From: Thioalkalivibrio sp.
GTDB lineage: Bacteria > Pseudomonadota > Gammaproteobacteria > Ectothiorhodospirales > Ectothiorhodospiraceae
DNA: 10,037 nucleotides
Assembly: GCA_007136145.1 (NCBI GenBank)
Contig: SLHN01000276.1
Span: 1-10,037 of the forward strand
Direction: 5' to 3'
The translations under genes were made by a program, and so were the position numbers. Under the pieces are notes generated by a model. It saw only the letters and a program-made list of their open reading frames with translations, was not told the origin of the DNA and ran no database searches. Shown one piece after another: positions 1 to 7,319 of this stretch. Position 1 is the first letter of the stretch. Every line of letters begins with the position of its first letter.

Positions 1-1407
1 CAGGCTGTAGTACATGTCGAATTCGGCCGGATGCGTGGTCATGCGGATCCGGGTGACCTCCTCCATCTTCAAACTGATATAGGCGTCGATCATGTCGTCG
101 GTGAATACCCCACCGGCGGTCAGGAACGCGCGGTCCTTGTCCAGTTCGGCCAGGGCCTGGTCCAGCGCATGGCAAACCTGAGGGATGTTCTTTTCCTCTT
201 CGGGCGGCAGGTCATAGAGGTTCTTGTCCATTGCATCGCCGGGATGGATCTTGTTCTGGATGCCATCAATACCCGCCATCAGCATCGCCGCAAAGGCCAG
301 ATAGGGGTTCGCGGTGGAGTCCGGGAAGCGGACCTCGATGCGCCGACCCTTCGGGCTCATCACGAACGGGATACGGATCGAAGCGGAGCGATTGCGGGCT
401 GAGTAGGCCAGCATCACCGGGGCCTCGAAGCCGGGGACCAGACGCTTGTAACTGTTGGTCGATGCGTTGGTGAAGGCGTTCAGGGCGCGCGCATGTTTGA
501 TGATCCCGCCGATATAATAGAGCGCCGTCTCGGAAAGACCACCATACAGGTCCCCGCTGAACAGGTTGCTGCCGCCCTTCGAAAGCGACATGTGCACGTG
601 CATACCGGACCCGTTGTCACCAACGATGGGCTTGGGCATGAAGGTCGCGGTCTTGCCATGGGCGTGGGCAACATTCTGGATCACGTACTTGAGAATCTGT
701 ACCTCGTCGGCCTTGCGCGTGAGTGTGGCCGCGCCGACACCGATTTCGCACTGGCCGGCGGTCGCCACCTCGTGGTGGTGCACCTCGGTGTGCAAGCCCA
801 TCTCCGTCATGACCTCGCACATGGTGGAACGGATGTCGTGCAGGCTGTCCACCGGGGGCACCGGGAAATAGCCGCCCTTCACGGTCGGGCGGTGTCCGAT
901 GTTCCCGTCCTCGTAAACGCGCTCGGAATTCCACGATGCCTCGCTGGAATCGACCTTGCAGTAGGAGCCGGAAAGGTCCGTCCCCCACTTCACGTCGTCA
1001 AAGACGAAGAACTCGTTTTCGGGTCCGAACAGCGCCGAGTCGGCGATACCGGTGGACGCCAGATACGCCTCGGCACGCTTGCCGAGCGAACGCGGACAGC
1101 GATCATACCCCTGCATGGTAGCGGGCTCGACCACGTCGCAGCGCAGGTTCATGGTCAGGTCCTCGAAGAACGGGTCAAGCACCGCCGATTCGACATCCGG
1201 CATCAGGATCATGTCCGACTCGTTGATCCCTTTCCAGCCGGAAATCGAGGAGCCGTCGAACATCTTGCCATCCTCGAAAGTTCCCTCCTCGATCTCATGG
1301 GCGGGCACGGTGACGTGCTGCTCCTTCCCCTTGCTGTCGGTGAAACGGAAGTCGATGAATTTCACTTCCTTTTCCTTGATGATTTTCAGCACGTCGGCTG
1401 CAGACAT
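1..1407 (-). CDS. glnA: Type I glutamine synthetase (3' end lacks only the stop codon)
   Basis: This enzyme makes glutamine from glutamate, ammonia and ATP in the cytoplasm, as a dodecamer. Reading from the ATG at 1407 gives 469 residues to the window edge, the same length as E. coli GlnA. The visible end, HPAEFDMYYSL, matches the usual family terminus, so probably only the stop codon is missing. Motifs seen include FDGSSISGWKG (50-60), NGSG followed by HVH near 265-272, and metal-ligand residues E130, E132, E213, E221, H270 and E358. Tyr398 in KNLYDLPPEE is the adenylylation site of the GSI-beta type, so GlnE-type covalent control is expected (known for the family). The start is supported by a strong ribosome site, AAGGAGA at 1414-1420. 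The upstream gap carries a sigma-54 promoter. The CDF gene upstream lies on the same strand, but there is no evidence that it shares a function. Confidence 0.98.
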   Translation of the reverse strand, partial: MSAADVLKIIKEKEVKFIDFRFTDSKGKEQHVTVPAHEIEEGTFEDGKMFDGSSISGWKGINESDMILMPDVESAVLDPFFEDLTMNLRCDVVEPATMQGYDRCPRSLGKRAEAYLASTGIADSALFGPENEFFVFDDVKWGTDLSGSYCKVDSSEASWNSERVYEDGNIGHRPTVKGGYFPVPPVDSLHDIRSTMCEVMTEMGLHTEVHHHEVATAGQCEIGVGAATLTRKADEVQILKYVIQNVAHAHGKTATFMPKPIVGDNGSGMHVHMSLSKGGSNLFSGDLYGGLSETALYYIGGIIKHARALNAFTNASTNSYKRLVPGFEAPVMLAYSARNRSASIRIPFVMSPKGRRIEVRFPDSTANPYLAFAAMLMAGIDGIQNKIHPGDAMDKNLYDLPPEEEKNIPQVCHALDQALAELDKDRAFLTAGGVFTDDMIDAYISLKMEEVTRIRMTTHPAEFDMYYSL

Positions 1408-1494
1408 GGAATTTCTCCTTTCGTGTTGGCTTTAAAGTGCGAGTTGGTCCGAGCGACCCTGCAGGAGGTCACACATGACTACATGAAGCTCCTA

Positions 1495-1510
1495 AGCAGG
1501 GTTTGTGCCA
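1495..1510 (-). promoter_or_regulatory. Sigma-54 (RpoN) promoter of glnA
   Basis: On the minus strand the sequence reads TGGCAC, five bases, then CTGCT. This fits the -24/-12 consensus TGGCAC-N5-TTGCW with one mismatch and keeps the invariant GG and GC doublets at the correct spacing. Transcription would start near 1485, giving a leader of about 78 bases. The call is strengthened by its place ahead of glnA, the classic nitrogen-regulated sigma-54 target, and by TGCAC half-sites further upstream. Confidence 0.75.
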
Positions 1511-1560
1511 GCATCGTCTTGCACATATTTCGGCCCATGATGACATCAGGACCGGATCGT

Positions 1561-1588
1561 TGCACCGAAAATGAACAAATATGCACCA
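1561..1588. promoter_or_regulatory. Probable NtrC (GlnG) enhancer half-sites upstream of glnA
   Basis: Two good half-sites of the NtrC consensus (TGCACYA, paired with its inverse) occur as TGCACC at 1561-1566 and TGCACCA at 1582-1588, 21 bp or two helical turns apart. The opposite halves of the palindromes are degenerate. A third, weaker TGCACA lies at 1520-1525. They sit about 75-105 bp upstream of the inferred sigma-54 start, a suitable position for an enhancer. The outer half-site directly abuts the stop codon of the CDF gene. That NtrC binds here is inference. Confidence 0.5.
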
Positions 1589-2809
1589 TTAACGGGCGGA
1601 ATCCGTCATGGATTGAACGCTCCTGGTGCGTCCGCGATACAGGATCAGGACCTCTCCGAGTTTCTCCTCCATGCCGGGATGGCGGCGGACCAACTCCGAA
1701 AGGTCGACCGCACGCTGGTTAAGATACGAGCCAGCAGGTTCATCATCCAGGCGCAATGTGACCGTCACATGCACCTTGCCAGACAGATAGTGCAAGCCCA
1801 CCTGCTCGATGGCTGAAAGTTCCGACTGATCAGCCCAGGCGGCCCGGATATGTTCCGTAACTTCGGGGCGGAGCGGTAAACCGACGGTTCGCAACTGCTC
1901 CTCGTCATTCTCGGGGTCGACATGCACGGTCACGTCGCGCAACGTCGACATGCTGGACATGACCGCCCGGTAAACCTCATCCGCAATCTGGTGCCCCTCC
2001 GACACCGAGATCCGCGGTGCCACCTGTATATGCACGTCGGCGGCCGCTTCGTTACCCAGTTTCCGAGTCCGCAGCATGTGCGCGCTCTTTACTCCCGGCA
2101 CGGCAATAATGGCGTTATGAATCGCCTCGACCTGTTGCGGTTCCAGCGCGGTGTCGATGAGTTCGGCGGCACTGTTGAAAATGAGCCGCCAGGCCATGTG
2201 CAGGATGAAGGCGGCGACGACGATTGCAGCCACCGGATCCAGCCACGGCCAACCAGCGAGTGCCCCACCAATGCCCACCAGAACCACCAGCGACGAGATC
2301 GCATCCGACCGATGGTGCCAGGCATTGGCCTGCAGCAGCGGTGATTCGATCCTGCGTGCGACCCGTACCGTGTACTGGTACAGCCCCTCCTTGGCGACCA
2401 GTGTCAGCACCGCGAAAGCCAACGCCGGCACCGCCGGACCGGTCAGTGTTTCCCAGGCGAGCAGACGCTGCCCCGCACTCCAAGCGATGCCAAGCGCGGC
2501 CAACGCCAGCAGCACACCGACAACGACCGTGGCCAGGGTTTCGATCCGGCCGTGACCGTAGGGGTGATCCTGGTCCGGCGATGCCGAGGCCTTGCCCGCG
2601 GCGAACAGCACCACTCCGTCGCTGACCAGATCCGACAGCGTATGCACGCCATCCGCGATCAGCGCCTGCGACTGGAACAGCCAACCGCTGACGATCTGGG
2701 TGACCGCAAGCAGGGAATTGACCGTGGCTCCAACAATGGTCGCAAAGCGTGTCGCCCGGTAACGCTTGTCCCGAGATCGCGAAAGCGTGCCTTCCGGATC
2801 GGAAATCAC
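1589..2809 (-). CDS. Cation diffusion facilitator (CDF) family divalent metal exporter with extended C-terminus
   Basis: CDF proteins are inner-membrane dimers that exchange protons for Zn2+, Fe2+, Mn2+ or similar ions, usually exporting the metal. Six hydrophobic segments lie between about residues 24 and 212. The transport-site motifs are H56-x3-D60 in TM2 (within ADGVHTLSD) and H165-x3-D169 in TM5 (HHRSD); the TM2-TM3 loop has HPYGHGRIE (82-90). A first cytoplasmic ZT_dimer-like domain (about 222-300) has H244 in HMLRTRK, H260 and HVDP (296-299), resembling the FieF regulatory metal sites. Residues about 305-390 form an extra domain, making the 406-residue protein about 100 longer than FieF. 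The start is GTG at 2809, chosen because GAAGG lies seven bases upstream, the frame is closed by TAA a little further up, and no upstream ATG is in frame. The metal cannot be named from sequence; histidine in the TM2 site leans towards zinc. Confidence 0.92.
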   Translation of the reverse strand: MISDPEGTLSRSRDKRYRATRFATIVGATVNSLLAVTQIVSGWLFQSQALIADGVHTLSDLVSDGVVLFAAGKASASPDQDHPYGHGRIETLATVVVGVLLALAALGIAWSAGQRLLAWETLTGPAVPALAFAVLTLVAKEGLYQYTVRVARRIESPLLQANAWHHRSDAISSLVVLVGIGGALAGWPWLDPVAAIVVAAFILHMAWRLIFNSAAELIDTALEPQQVEAIHNAIIAVPGVKSAHMLRTRKLGNEAAADVHIQVAPRISVSEGHQIADEVYRAVMSSMSTLRDVTVHVDPENDEEQLRTVGLPLRPEVTEHIRAAWADQSELSAIEQVGLHYLSGKVHVTVTLRLDDEPAGSYLNQRAVDLSELVRRHPGMEEKLGEVLILYRGRTRSVQSMTDSAR

Positions 2810-2940
2810 ACGCCCGCCTTCAGTTGCACAGTTGGCATCGGCATCCCAGTTCCTCAGGCATTATTCCGGATTCCACTCATCACCGCCGGATACAACGATC
2901 GGCAACGAGGCTGGCACGGCAGCAACTCGTCCCGCCGTGC

Positions 2941-2949
2941 ATTCTAGCA
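2941..2949 (-). promoter_or_regulatory. Candidate extended -10 promoter for the CDF gene
   Basis: On the minus strand the sequence reads TGC then TAGAAT, an extended -10 element (TGn plus a five-of-six hexamer). No good -35 hexamer is present at the usual distance. The implied start near 2935 would give a leader of about 125 bases before the GTG at 2809. This is a weak prediction. Confidence 0.35.
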
Positions 2950-3102
2950 GCCCGTTGGGGTCAGGCCGCCAGACACAGCCGTTTGCCGGGCCCCGTCGGC
3001 GTCCGTGCCACACAGGTGTTCCATGCGGGAAACAAGACGCATGACCGACCCGCGAACCACACCCAACAAGGTGCCGCAAACCGGGCTTTCCGTGCTCACC
3101 GG

Positions 3103-3132
3103 TGGCCGCAACCCGGCGCCGGCGGATATACT
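3103..3132 (+). promoter_or_regulatory. Candidate sigma-70 promoter for glyQS
   Basis: A good -10 hexamer, TATACT, lies at 3127-3132. The best -35 match is poor (TGGCCG at 3103-3108, 18 bp spacer). Transcription would start near 3139, leaving a short leader of about 24 bases before the glyQ ATG. The -10 is the main support. Confidence 0.4.
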
Positions 3133-3162
3133 GCCCGCTTTTCCTTGCGATTCAGGCACATC

Positions 3163-4077
3163 ATGCAAAACTCCTCGCTGACCTTTCAGGATCTCATCCG
3201 GCAACTGCAGGAGTACTGGGCGCGACAGGGCTGTGTGCTCCTGCAACCCTACGATATGGAGATGGGCGCGGGCACTTTCCATTCCGCCACCTTTCTCCGT
3301 TCCATCGGCCCGGAGCCATGGCGCACCGCTTACGTACAGCCCTCGCGCCGCCCCACGGACGGACGCTACGGTGAAAACCCTAACCGTCTGCAACACTATT
3401 ACCAGTTCCAGGTTCTGCTGAAGCCCTCGCCGTCGGACATCCAGGAGTTGTACCTCGGCTCGCTGCGTCACCTCGGCTTCGACCCTACGGTCCATGACAT
3501 CCGCTTCGTCGAGGACAACTGGGAATCTCCGACTCTGGGCGCCTGGGGTCTCGGTTGGGAAGTCTGGCTGAACGGCATGGAAGTGACCCAATTCACGTAC
3601 TTCCAACAAGTGGGGGGGCTCGACTGCCGCCCCGTTTCCGGCGAAATCACCTATGGCCTGGAACGCCTGGCGATGTACCTGCAGGGCGCCGACAGCGTAT
3701 TCGACCTGGTCTGGACCGAAGCGCCCGACGGGACCGTGGTCACCTATGGCGACGTCTATCACCAGAACGAGGTCGAGCAGTCGACCTACAATTTCGAACA
3801 CGCCGATCGTGACGCCCTGTTCGCGGCCTTCGACCTTCATGCCTCCGAAAGCGAGCGTCTGATCGGCCTCGGGCTGCCTCTCCCCGCGTATGAGCAGGTA
3901 TTGCGGGCCTCGCACAGCTTCAACCTGCTTGACGCACGTGGCGCGATTTCGGTCACCGAGCGGCAGCGCTACATCCTGCGCGTCAGGGAGCTCGCGCGCG
4001 CGGTCGCGACCGCCTATTTTGACAGCCGCGAACGTCTCGGCTTTCCGATGCTGAAAAGACAGCGGGATGCCGCCTGA
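3163..4077 (+). CDS. glyQ: Glycyl-tRNA synthetase alpha subunit
   Basis: GlyQ is the catalytic class II core of the bacterial alpha2beta2 glycyl-tRNA synthetase; it activates glycine with ATP and, with GlyS, charges tRNA-Gly. The start at 3163 gives 304 residues beginning MQNSSLTFQDLI, against 303 in E. coli. The frame is open further upstream, but that extension has no family similarity and the ATG at 3163 fits the family N-terminus. Strongly conserved stretches include QPSRRPTDGRYGENPNR (59-75), near the ATP site, and DVYHQNEVEQSTYNFE (197-212). The ribosome site is weak (only CAGG upstream). glyS follows 57 bp downstream on the same strand, so the two are expected to be co-transcribed. Confidence 0.98.
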   Translation: MQNSSLTFQDLIRQLQEYWARQGCVLLQPYDMEMGAGTFHSATFLRSIGPEPWRTAYVQPSRRPTDGRYGENPNRLQHYYQFQVLLKPSPSDIQELYLGSLRHLGFDPTVHDIRFVEDNWESPTLGAWGLGWEVWLNGMEVTQFTYFQQVGGLDCRPVSGEITYGLERLAMYLQGADSVFDLVWTEAPDGTVVTYGDVYHQNEVEQSTYNFEHADRDALFAAFDLHASESERLIGLGLPLPAYEQVLRASHSFNLLDARGAISVTERQRYILRVRELARAVATAYFDSRERLGFPMLKRQRDAA

Positions 4078-4134
4078 GCCCGGCAATACCCGATCGACGA
4101 ACACCACCCAAGCAGCAACAGCCTGGAAATCAAC

Positions 4135-6216
4135 ATGGAAGCTCTGCACCCCCTTCTGTTCGAACTCGGCATGGAGGAACTGCCGCCGAAAGCGCTCCTG
4201 TCGCTACGCGACGCGCTTCGGGATGACTGTCTGCGCCGCCTGACCGAGGCTGGTATCCAACCTTCGGGTGTCACTGCCTTCGCGACCCCGAGACGCCTGG
4301 CGTTGCTGCTGGAGGGCATTCCCGCGCATCAGCCCGACCAGATCCACGAGCGTCGCGGGCCGGCCGTCGCGGCCGCGTTCGATGCAACCGGAGCGCCCAG
4401 CCGGGCCGCTCAAGGCTTCGCCCGCTCCTGCGGAGTCGCAGTCGAGGATCTGGAGCGGGAAAACACGGACAAGGGTGAATACCTGATCCATCGCGAAACG
4501 CGCAGCGGTGCGCCGCTGGAGCAATTGCTGCCGGAACTCCTCTCGGCCAGCCTGGCGGGATTACCCACACCGAAACGGATGCGCTGGGGCGACGGCGAGG
4601 CTGAATTCGTGCGACCAGTGCATTGGCTGGTGGTACTGCACGGTGACCGCGTGGTCGAAATGGAACTTCTCGGTCTGCACAGCGGGCGCGCGACCCGCGG
4701 CCATCGCTTTCATTGCCCCGGTGCGCTGGATCTGGCACATGCAACGGATTATGCCGGGGTTCTGGAACATGACGGGCTGGTGCAGGCCTCGTTCGAGGAA
4801 CGCCGCGAGTCCATCCGGAGCCAGATCCAGGCCGAGGCCGAGGCAGCCGGAGGCCGCGCGTTGATCGATTCCGCCCTGCTCGATGAGGTGACGGCCCTGG
4901 TCGAATGGCCGGTGGCGCTGACCGGCAGCTTTGACGCCCGTTTCCTGGATGTGCCGCAGGAAGCATTGATCTCGACGATGCAGGACAACCAGAAGTATTT
5001 CCCACTGGTTTCGGACACCGGGCGCATGCTCCCCCGTTTCATCGTGATCAGCAACATCCGCTCACGCTTCCCCGAGGCGGTGCGTGGCGGTAACGAGCGC
5101 GTGCTGCGACCACGCTTTGCCGACGCCGAGTTTTTCTGGGAACAGGACCGCAAGGATACCCTGGCCAGCCGCGAGCCCTGGCTCGCCACCGTCGTGTTCG
5201 AACGGCGATTGGGAACACTGGCCGACAAGTCCAGGCGCCTGGTTCGGCTAATGGATGAGCTGGCGACATCCATGGGACTGGATCCCGAGCAGGCACAGCG
5301 CGCGGCCCTGCTGGCCAAGTGCGACCTGGGCACACGGATGGTGTTCGAATTCCCCGAGCTGCAAGGCACGATGGGCCGCTACTATGCGCTGCACGATGGC
5401 GAACCGGAGCCGCTGGCCCAGGCCATCGAACAGCACTACTGGCCCCGGCACGCCGGGGCCGCACTGCCCGATGGGCCGCTGGCTCAGGCGCTGGCATTGG
5501 CCGACCGACTCGATACCCTGGTCGGCATCTTCGCGATCGGCAAGGACCCGTCCGGAGCAAAAGACCCGTTTGCGTTGCGTCGGGCTGCCCTGGGGCTGCT
5601 ACGCATCCTGGTGGAAAAGGAACTGCCGCTGGCCCTGACACCGTTGCTGAACGCCGCGGCAACGGCCGTGGCCGCCCAGGTCGCCGATGCATCGGCAGCC
5701 GTTCCCAGGGTCCGTGGCTACATCCTGGAACGCCTGCGTGGCTACCTGCTCGATCAGGGCATGGCGCCCGAGGTCTTCGAGGCGGTAGCTGCGGTCGAGC
5801 CGGACGCGCCACTGGATTTCGCACACCGGGCTCGCGCGGTCCAACGGTTCCGGGAACGCCCGGAGGCAGAGTCGCTGTCTGCCGCGAACAAGCGCATCCA
5901 GAACCTGTTGCGCAAGGCCGAGGAAGAGCAATCCGGTGAAGTCGATGAACGATTGCTTCAGGCGCCAGCCGAGCAATTGCTGCTCGACGCGTTGCGGACG
6001 ATCGAACCACGGGTGGCGGCGGCGGTGGCCGATGGTGACTACGTAGCGGCCATGGAACACCTCGCGGGCCTGCGAGTTCCGGTGGACGATTTCTTCGACG
6101 ACGTGATGGTGATGGTCGACGAGCCGGAGCTGCGCGCGAATCGGCTCGCGCTTCTGGCCCGGCTTGCCCGCCGCTTCCAGTCGGTAGCCGACATTTCGCG
6201 CCTCGCCACCGGCTAA
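4135..6216 (+). CDS. glyS: Glycyl-tRNA synthetase beta subunit
   Basis: GlyS is the large non-catalytic subunit of the tetrameric glycyl-tRNA synthetase and provides most tRNA-Gly recognition. It is 693 residues, close to the 689 of E. coli. The N-terminus carries the family signature FELGMEELPPKAL. The central HD-like region has KCDLGT (395-400) followed by FEFPELQGTMGRYYALHDGE, and KDPSGAKDPFALRRAALG lies at 470-487. The last 100 or so residues correspond to the DALR-type anticodon-binding domain. The ATG at 4135 has a modest GGAA upstream and gives the expected family N-terminus. It forms an operon with glyQ. The stop codon is followed at once by a dispersed repeat; gmhB, which often comes next in gammaproteobacteria, is absent. 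Confidence 0.98.
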   Translation: MEALHPLLFELGMEELPPKALLSLRDALRDDCLRRLTEAGIQPSGVTAFATPRRLALLLEGIPAHQPDQIHERRGPAVAAAFDATGAPSRAAQGFARSCGVAVEDLERENTDKGEYLIHRETRSGAPLEQLLPELLSASLAGLPTPKRMRWGDGEAEFVRPVHWLVVLHGDRVVEMELLGLHSGRATRGHRFHCPGALDLAHATDYAGVLEHDGLVQASFEERRESIRSQIQAEAEAAGGRALIDSALLDEVTALVEWPVALTGSFDARFLDVPQEALISTMQDNQKYFPLVSDTGRMLPRFIVISNIRSRFPEAVRGGNERVLRPRFADAEFFWEQDRKDTLASREPWLATVVFERRLGTLADKSRRLVRLMDELATSMGLDPEQAQRAALLAKCDLGTRMVFEFPELQGTMGRYYALHDGEPEPLAQAIEQHYWPRHAGAALPDGPLAQALALADRLDTLVGIFAIGKDPSGAKDPFALRRAALGLLRILVEKELPLALTPLLNAAATAVAAQVADASAAVPRVRGYILERLRGYLLDQGMAPEVFEAVAAVEPDAPLDFAHRARAVQRFRERPEAESLSAANKRIQNLLRKAEEEQSGEVDERLLQAPAEQLLLDALRTIEPRVAAAVADGDYVAAMEHLAGLRVPVDDFFDDVMVMVDEPELRANRLALLARLARRFQSVADISRLATG

Positions 6217-6342
6217 CGTGAAAGCCCATTTCGCAGGGTGTCTTGAGGCGAGGCCAAAACGTACCTGGGCCACGTCCTGGCAATCCCGCGATTCCCGGGC
6301 CTCGATCGGCGCAATTCGCTGCGCTCATTGGCACCCTACGCC
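6217..6342. repeat. Dispersed intergenic repeat, copy R1 (both ends present)
   Basis: This begins directly after the glyS stop codon with CGTGAAAG, the start shared by four copies in the window. Its left arm (from CGCAGGGTG at 6232) and right arm (ending CACCCTACG at 6340) are imperfect inverted repeats about 109 bp apart. The right part, including GGCGCAATTCGCTG and GCTCATTG, is nearly identical to copy R2, while the left arm is more diverged. It lies between glyS and the acyltransferase gene. It could fold into a hairpin and affect readthrough, but no T-run terminator is present. Confidence 0.8.
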
Positions 6343-6396
6343 TGGCATCACCAGGGGTGGCGGGTGTCCGGGCTCATCGTCGCCAGGGGAACACCA

Positions 6397-7164
6397 ATGT
6401 TGTTGAGATTTCGTGCGCTGGTTTTCTGGCTCGGCTTTGCCGGCGCCACCGTATTGTTCGGTCTGCTGGTCGCACCGCTGGTGTTGCCATTCGGTTTTCA
6501 TGGGCGCTACCGCGCGCTGTCCCAATGGACACGCTTCAGCGTGTGGTGGCTCGGCGTGACCTGCGGACTGCGCCATCGCATACATGGACGCGAGCATCTG
6601 GAGCAGTCCGAGGCTGCGATCGTGATGGCCAAGCATCAATCGGCATGGGAAACCATCGCACTGCAGCAGATCCTGCCACCCCAGGTCTGGGTGCTGAAAC
6701 GGGAATTGATGCGCATCCCTTTCTTCGGCTGGGCCATCGGCATGGTGGATCCAGTACCGGTGGACCGCACGGCCGGGCGCCGTGCACTGGAAAATCTGGT
6801 GGCGGCCGGCATCGATCGGCTCCAACGTGGACTGTGGGTGGTGCTGTTTCCCGAAGGAACCCGCGTTTCCCCGGGCGAGCGGGGGAAGTATCGCATCGGG
6901 GGCGCCGTTCTCGCCGCACGCAGCGGCCATCCAGTCATCCCCATCGCCCACAACAGCGGCACGTTCTGGCCACGCAAAAGTCTGGCCAAGAAGCCCGGCG
7001 TCATCGACGTCGTGATCGGGCCGCCGATCGCGACCCGTGGCCGCAAGCCGGAGGCGATCCTTGCCGAGGTCGAGGAATGGATCGAAACCGAAGTGGCCCG
7101 GCTGGAGGGACGCCATGTTCCCAAGCACAGCGAGCCGGAGAGCCTTCAGGGAAACGCTGATTAA
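6397..7164 (+). CDS. PlsC-like 1-acyl-sn-glycerol-3-phosphate (lysophospholipid) acyltransferase
   Basis: This family moves a fatty acyl chain onto lysophosphatidic acid or a similar lysophospholipid at the inner membrane. The 255-residue protein has an N-terminal membrane segment (about 7-32). Acyltransferase motif I is H80-QSAW-E85, with Glu in place of the usual Asp of HX4D. Motif II is around GMVDPVPVDR (115-124), motif III is FPEGTR (151-156), and motif IV is VIPIAHN (180-186). I chose the ATG at 6397 over the longer frame from 6328 because AGGGGA lies six bases upstream, the hydrophobic N-terminus then starts at once, and the extra residues would come from repeat R1. The last codons and TAA lie inside a MITE-like element, so the C-terminus (GNAD) has probably been remodelled. 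Whether it is the essential PlsC or a paralogue cannot be told from this window. Confidence 0.93.
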   Translation: MLLRFRALVFWLGFAGATVLFGLLVAPLVLPFGFHGRYRALSQWTRFSVWWLGVTCGLRHRIHGREHLEQSEAAIVMAKHQSAWETIALQQILPPQVWVLKRELMRIPFFGWAIGMVDPVPVDRTAGRRALENLVAAGIDRLQRGLWVVLFPEGTRVSPGERGKYRIGGAVLAARSGHPVIPIAHNSGTFWPRKSLAKKPGVIDVVIGPPIATRGRKPEAILAEVEEWIETEVARLEGRHVPKHSEPESLQGNAD

Positions 7165-7312
7165 TCCACTCGTCATTGCGAGTGTCGCGAGGCAATCCAA
7201 GCAGAGCCTGTCAAATCCGCGGCTTAGGGATCGCCTAGTCCCGCCACCCGCCACGCTGCGCTCGCGGCTGAAGGCTCCGCTCCTCGCGATGACGAATTGA
7301 TCAGCGCTTCCC
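7149..7312. mobile_element. MITE-like non-autonomous element with terminal inverted repeats
   Basis: The 34 bases at 7149-7182 and the 30 bases at 7283-7312 are inverted repeats with few mismatches and one 4-base gap. Both outer ends read GGGAARCGCTGAT, and both inner parts read CGTCATYGCGAG. The 164 bp element has no coding capacity. The CGTCATTGCGAG...CTCGCRATGACG core resembles a repeat type seen in many bacterial genomes (from memory). I could not find a clear target-site duplication. It overlaps the last 16 bases of the acyltransferase gene and ends 7 bp from the tcdA stop codon, filling the convergent gap. Its hairpin could act as a two-way terminator, which is inference. Confidence 0.75.
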
Positions 7313-7319
7313 AAGAAGC

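Larger units (their letters stand above)
2810..3162. other. Divergent intergenic region between the CDF gene and glyQ
   Basis: These 353 bases separate two genes pointing away from each other. Reading frames here are short or are extensions of glyQ-side frames, with no recognisable protein and no convincing ribosome site, so I see no gene. No RNA gene or strong hairpin was recognised. Weak promoter candidates for both flanking genes are listed separately. Confidence 0.6.

Noticed and set aside
493..1722. 409-residue open frame on the plus strand opposite glnA
   Set aside because: It is antisense to a clear, full-length glutamine synthetase, has no recognisable family motifs, and reflects GC-rich codon bias of the real gene.
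2861..3079. 72-residue frame on the minus strand in the CDF-glyQ gap
   Set aside because: No ribosome site, no recognisable motif, and composition typical of chance frames.
2749..3162. N-terminal extension of the glyQ frame
   Set aside because: The added 138 residues are low-complexity and unrelated to GlyQ; the family N-terminus starts at 3163.
2944..4149. 401-residue open frame on the minus strand opposite glyQ
   Set aside because: It is the complement of an unmistakable GlyQ and shows no protein family signature.
5048..6334. 428-residue open frame on the minus strand opposite glyS
   Set aside because: It is proline/arginine-rich, antisense to GlyS and runs into repeat R1; a shadow frame.
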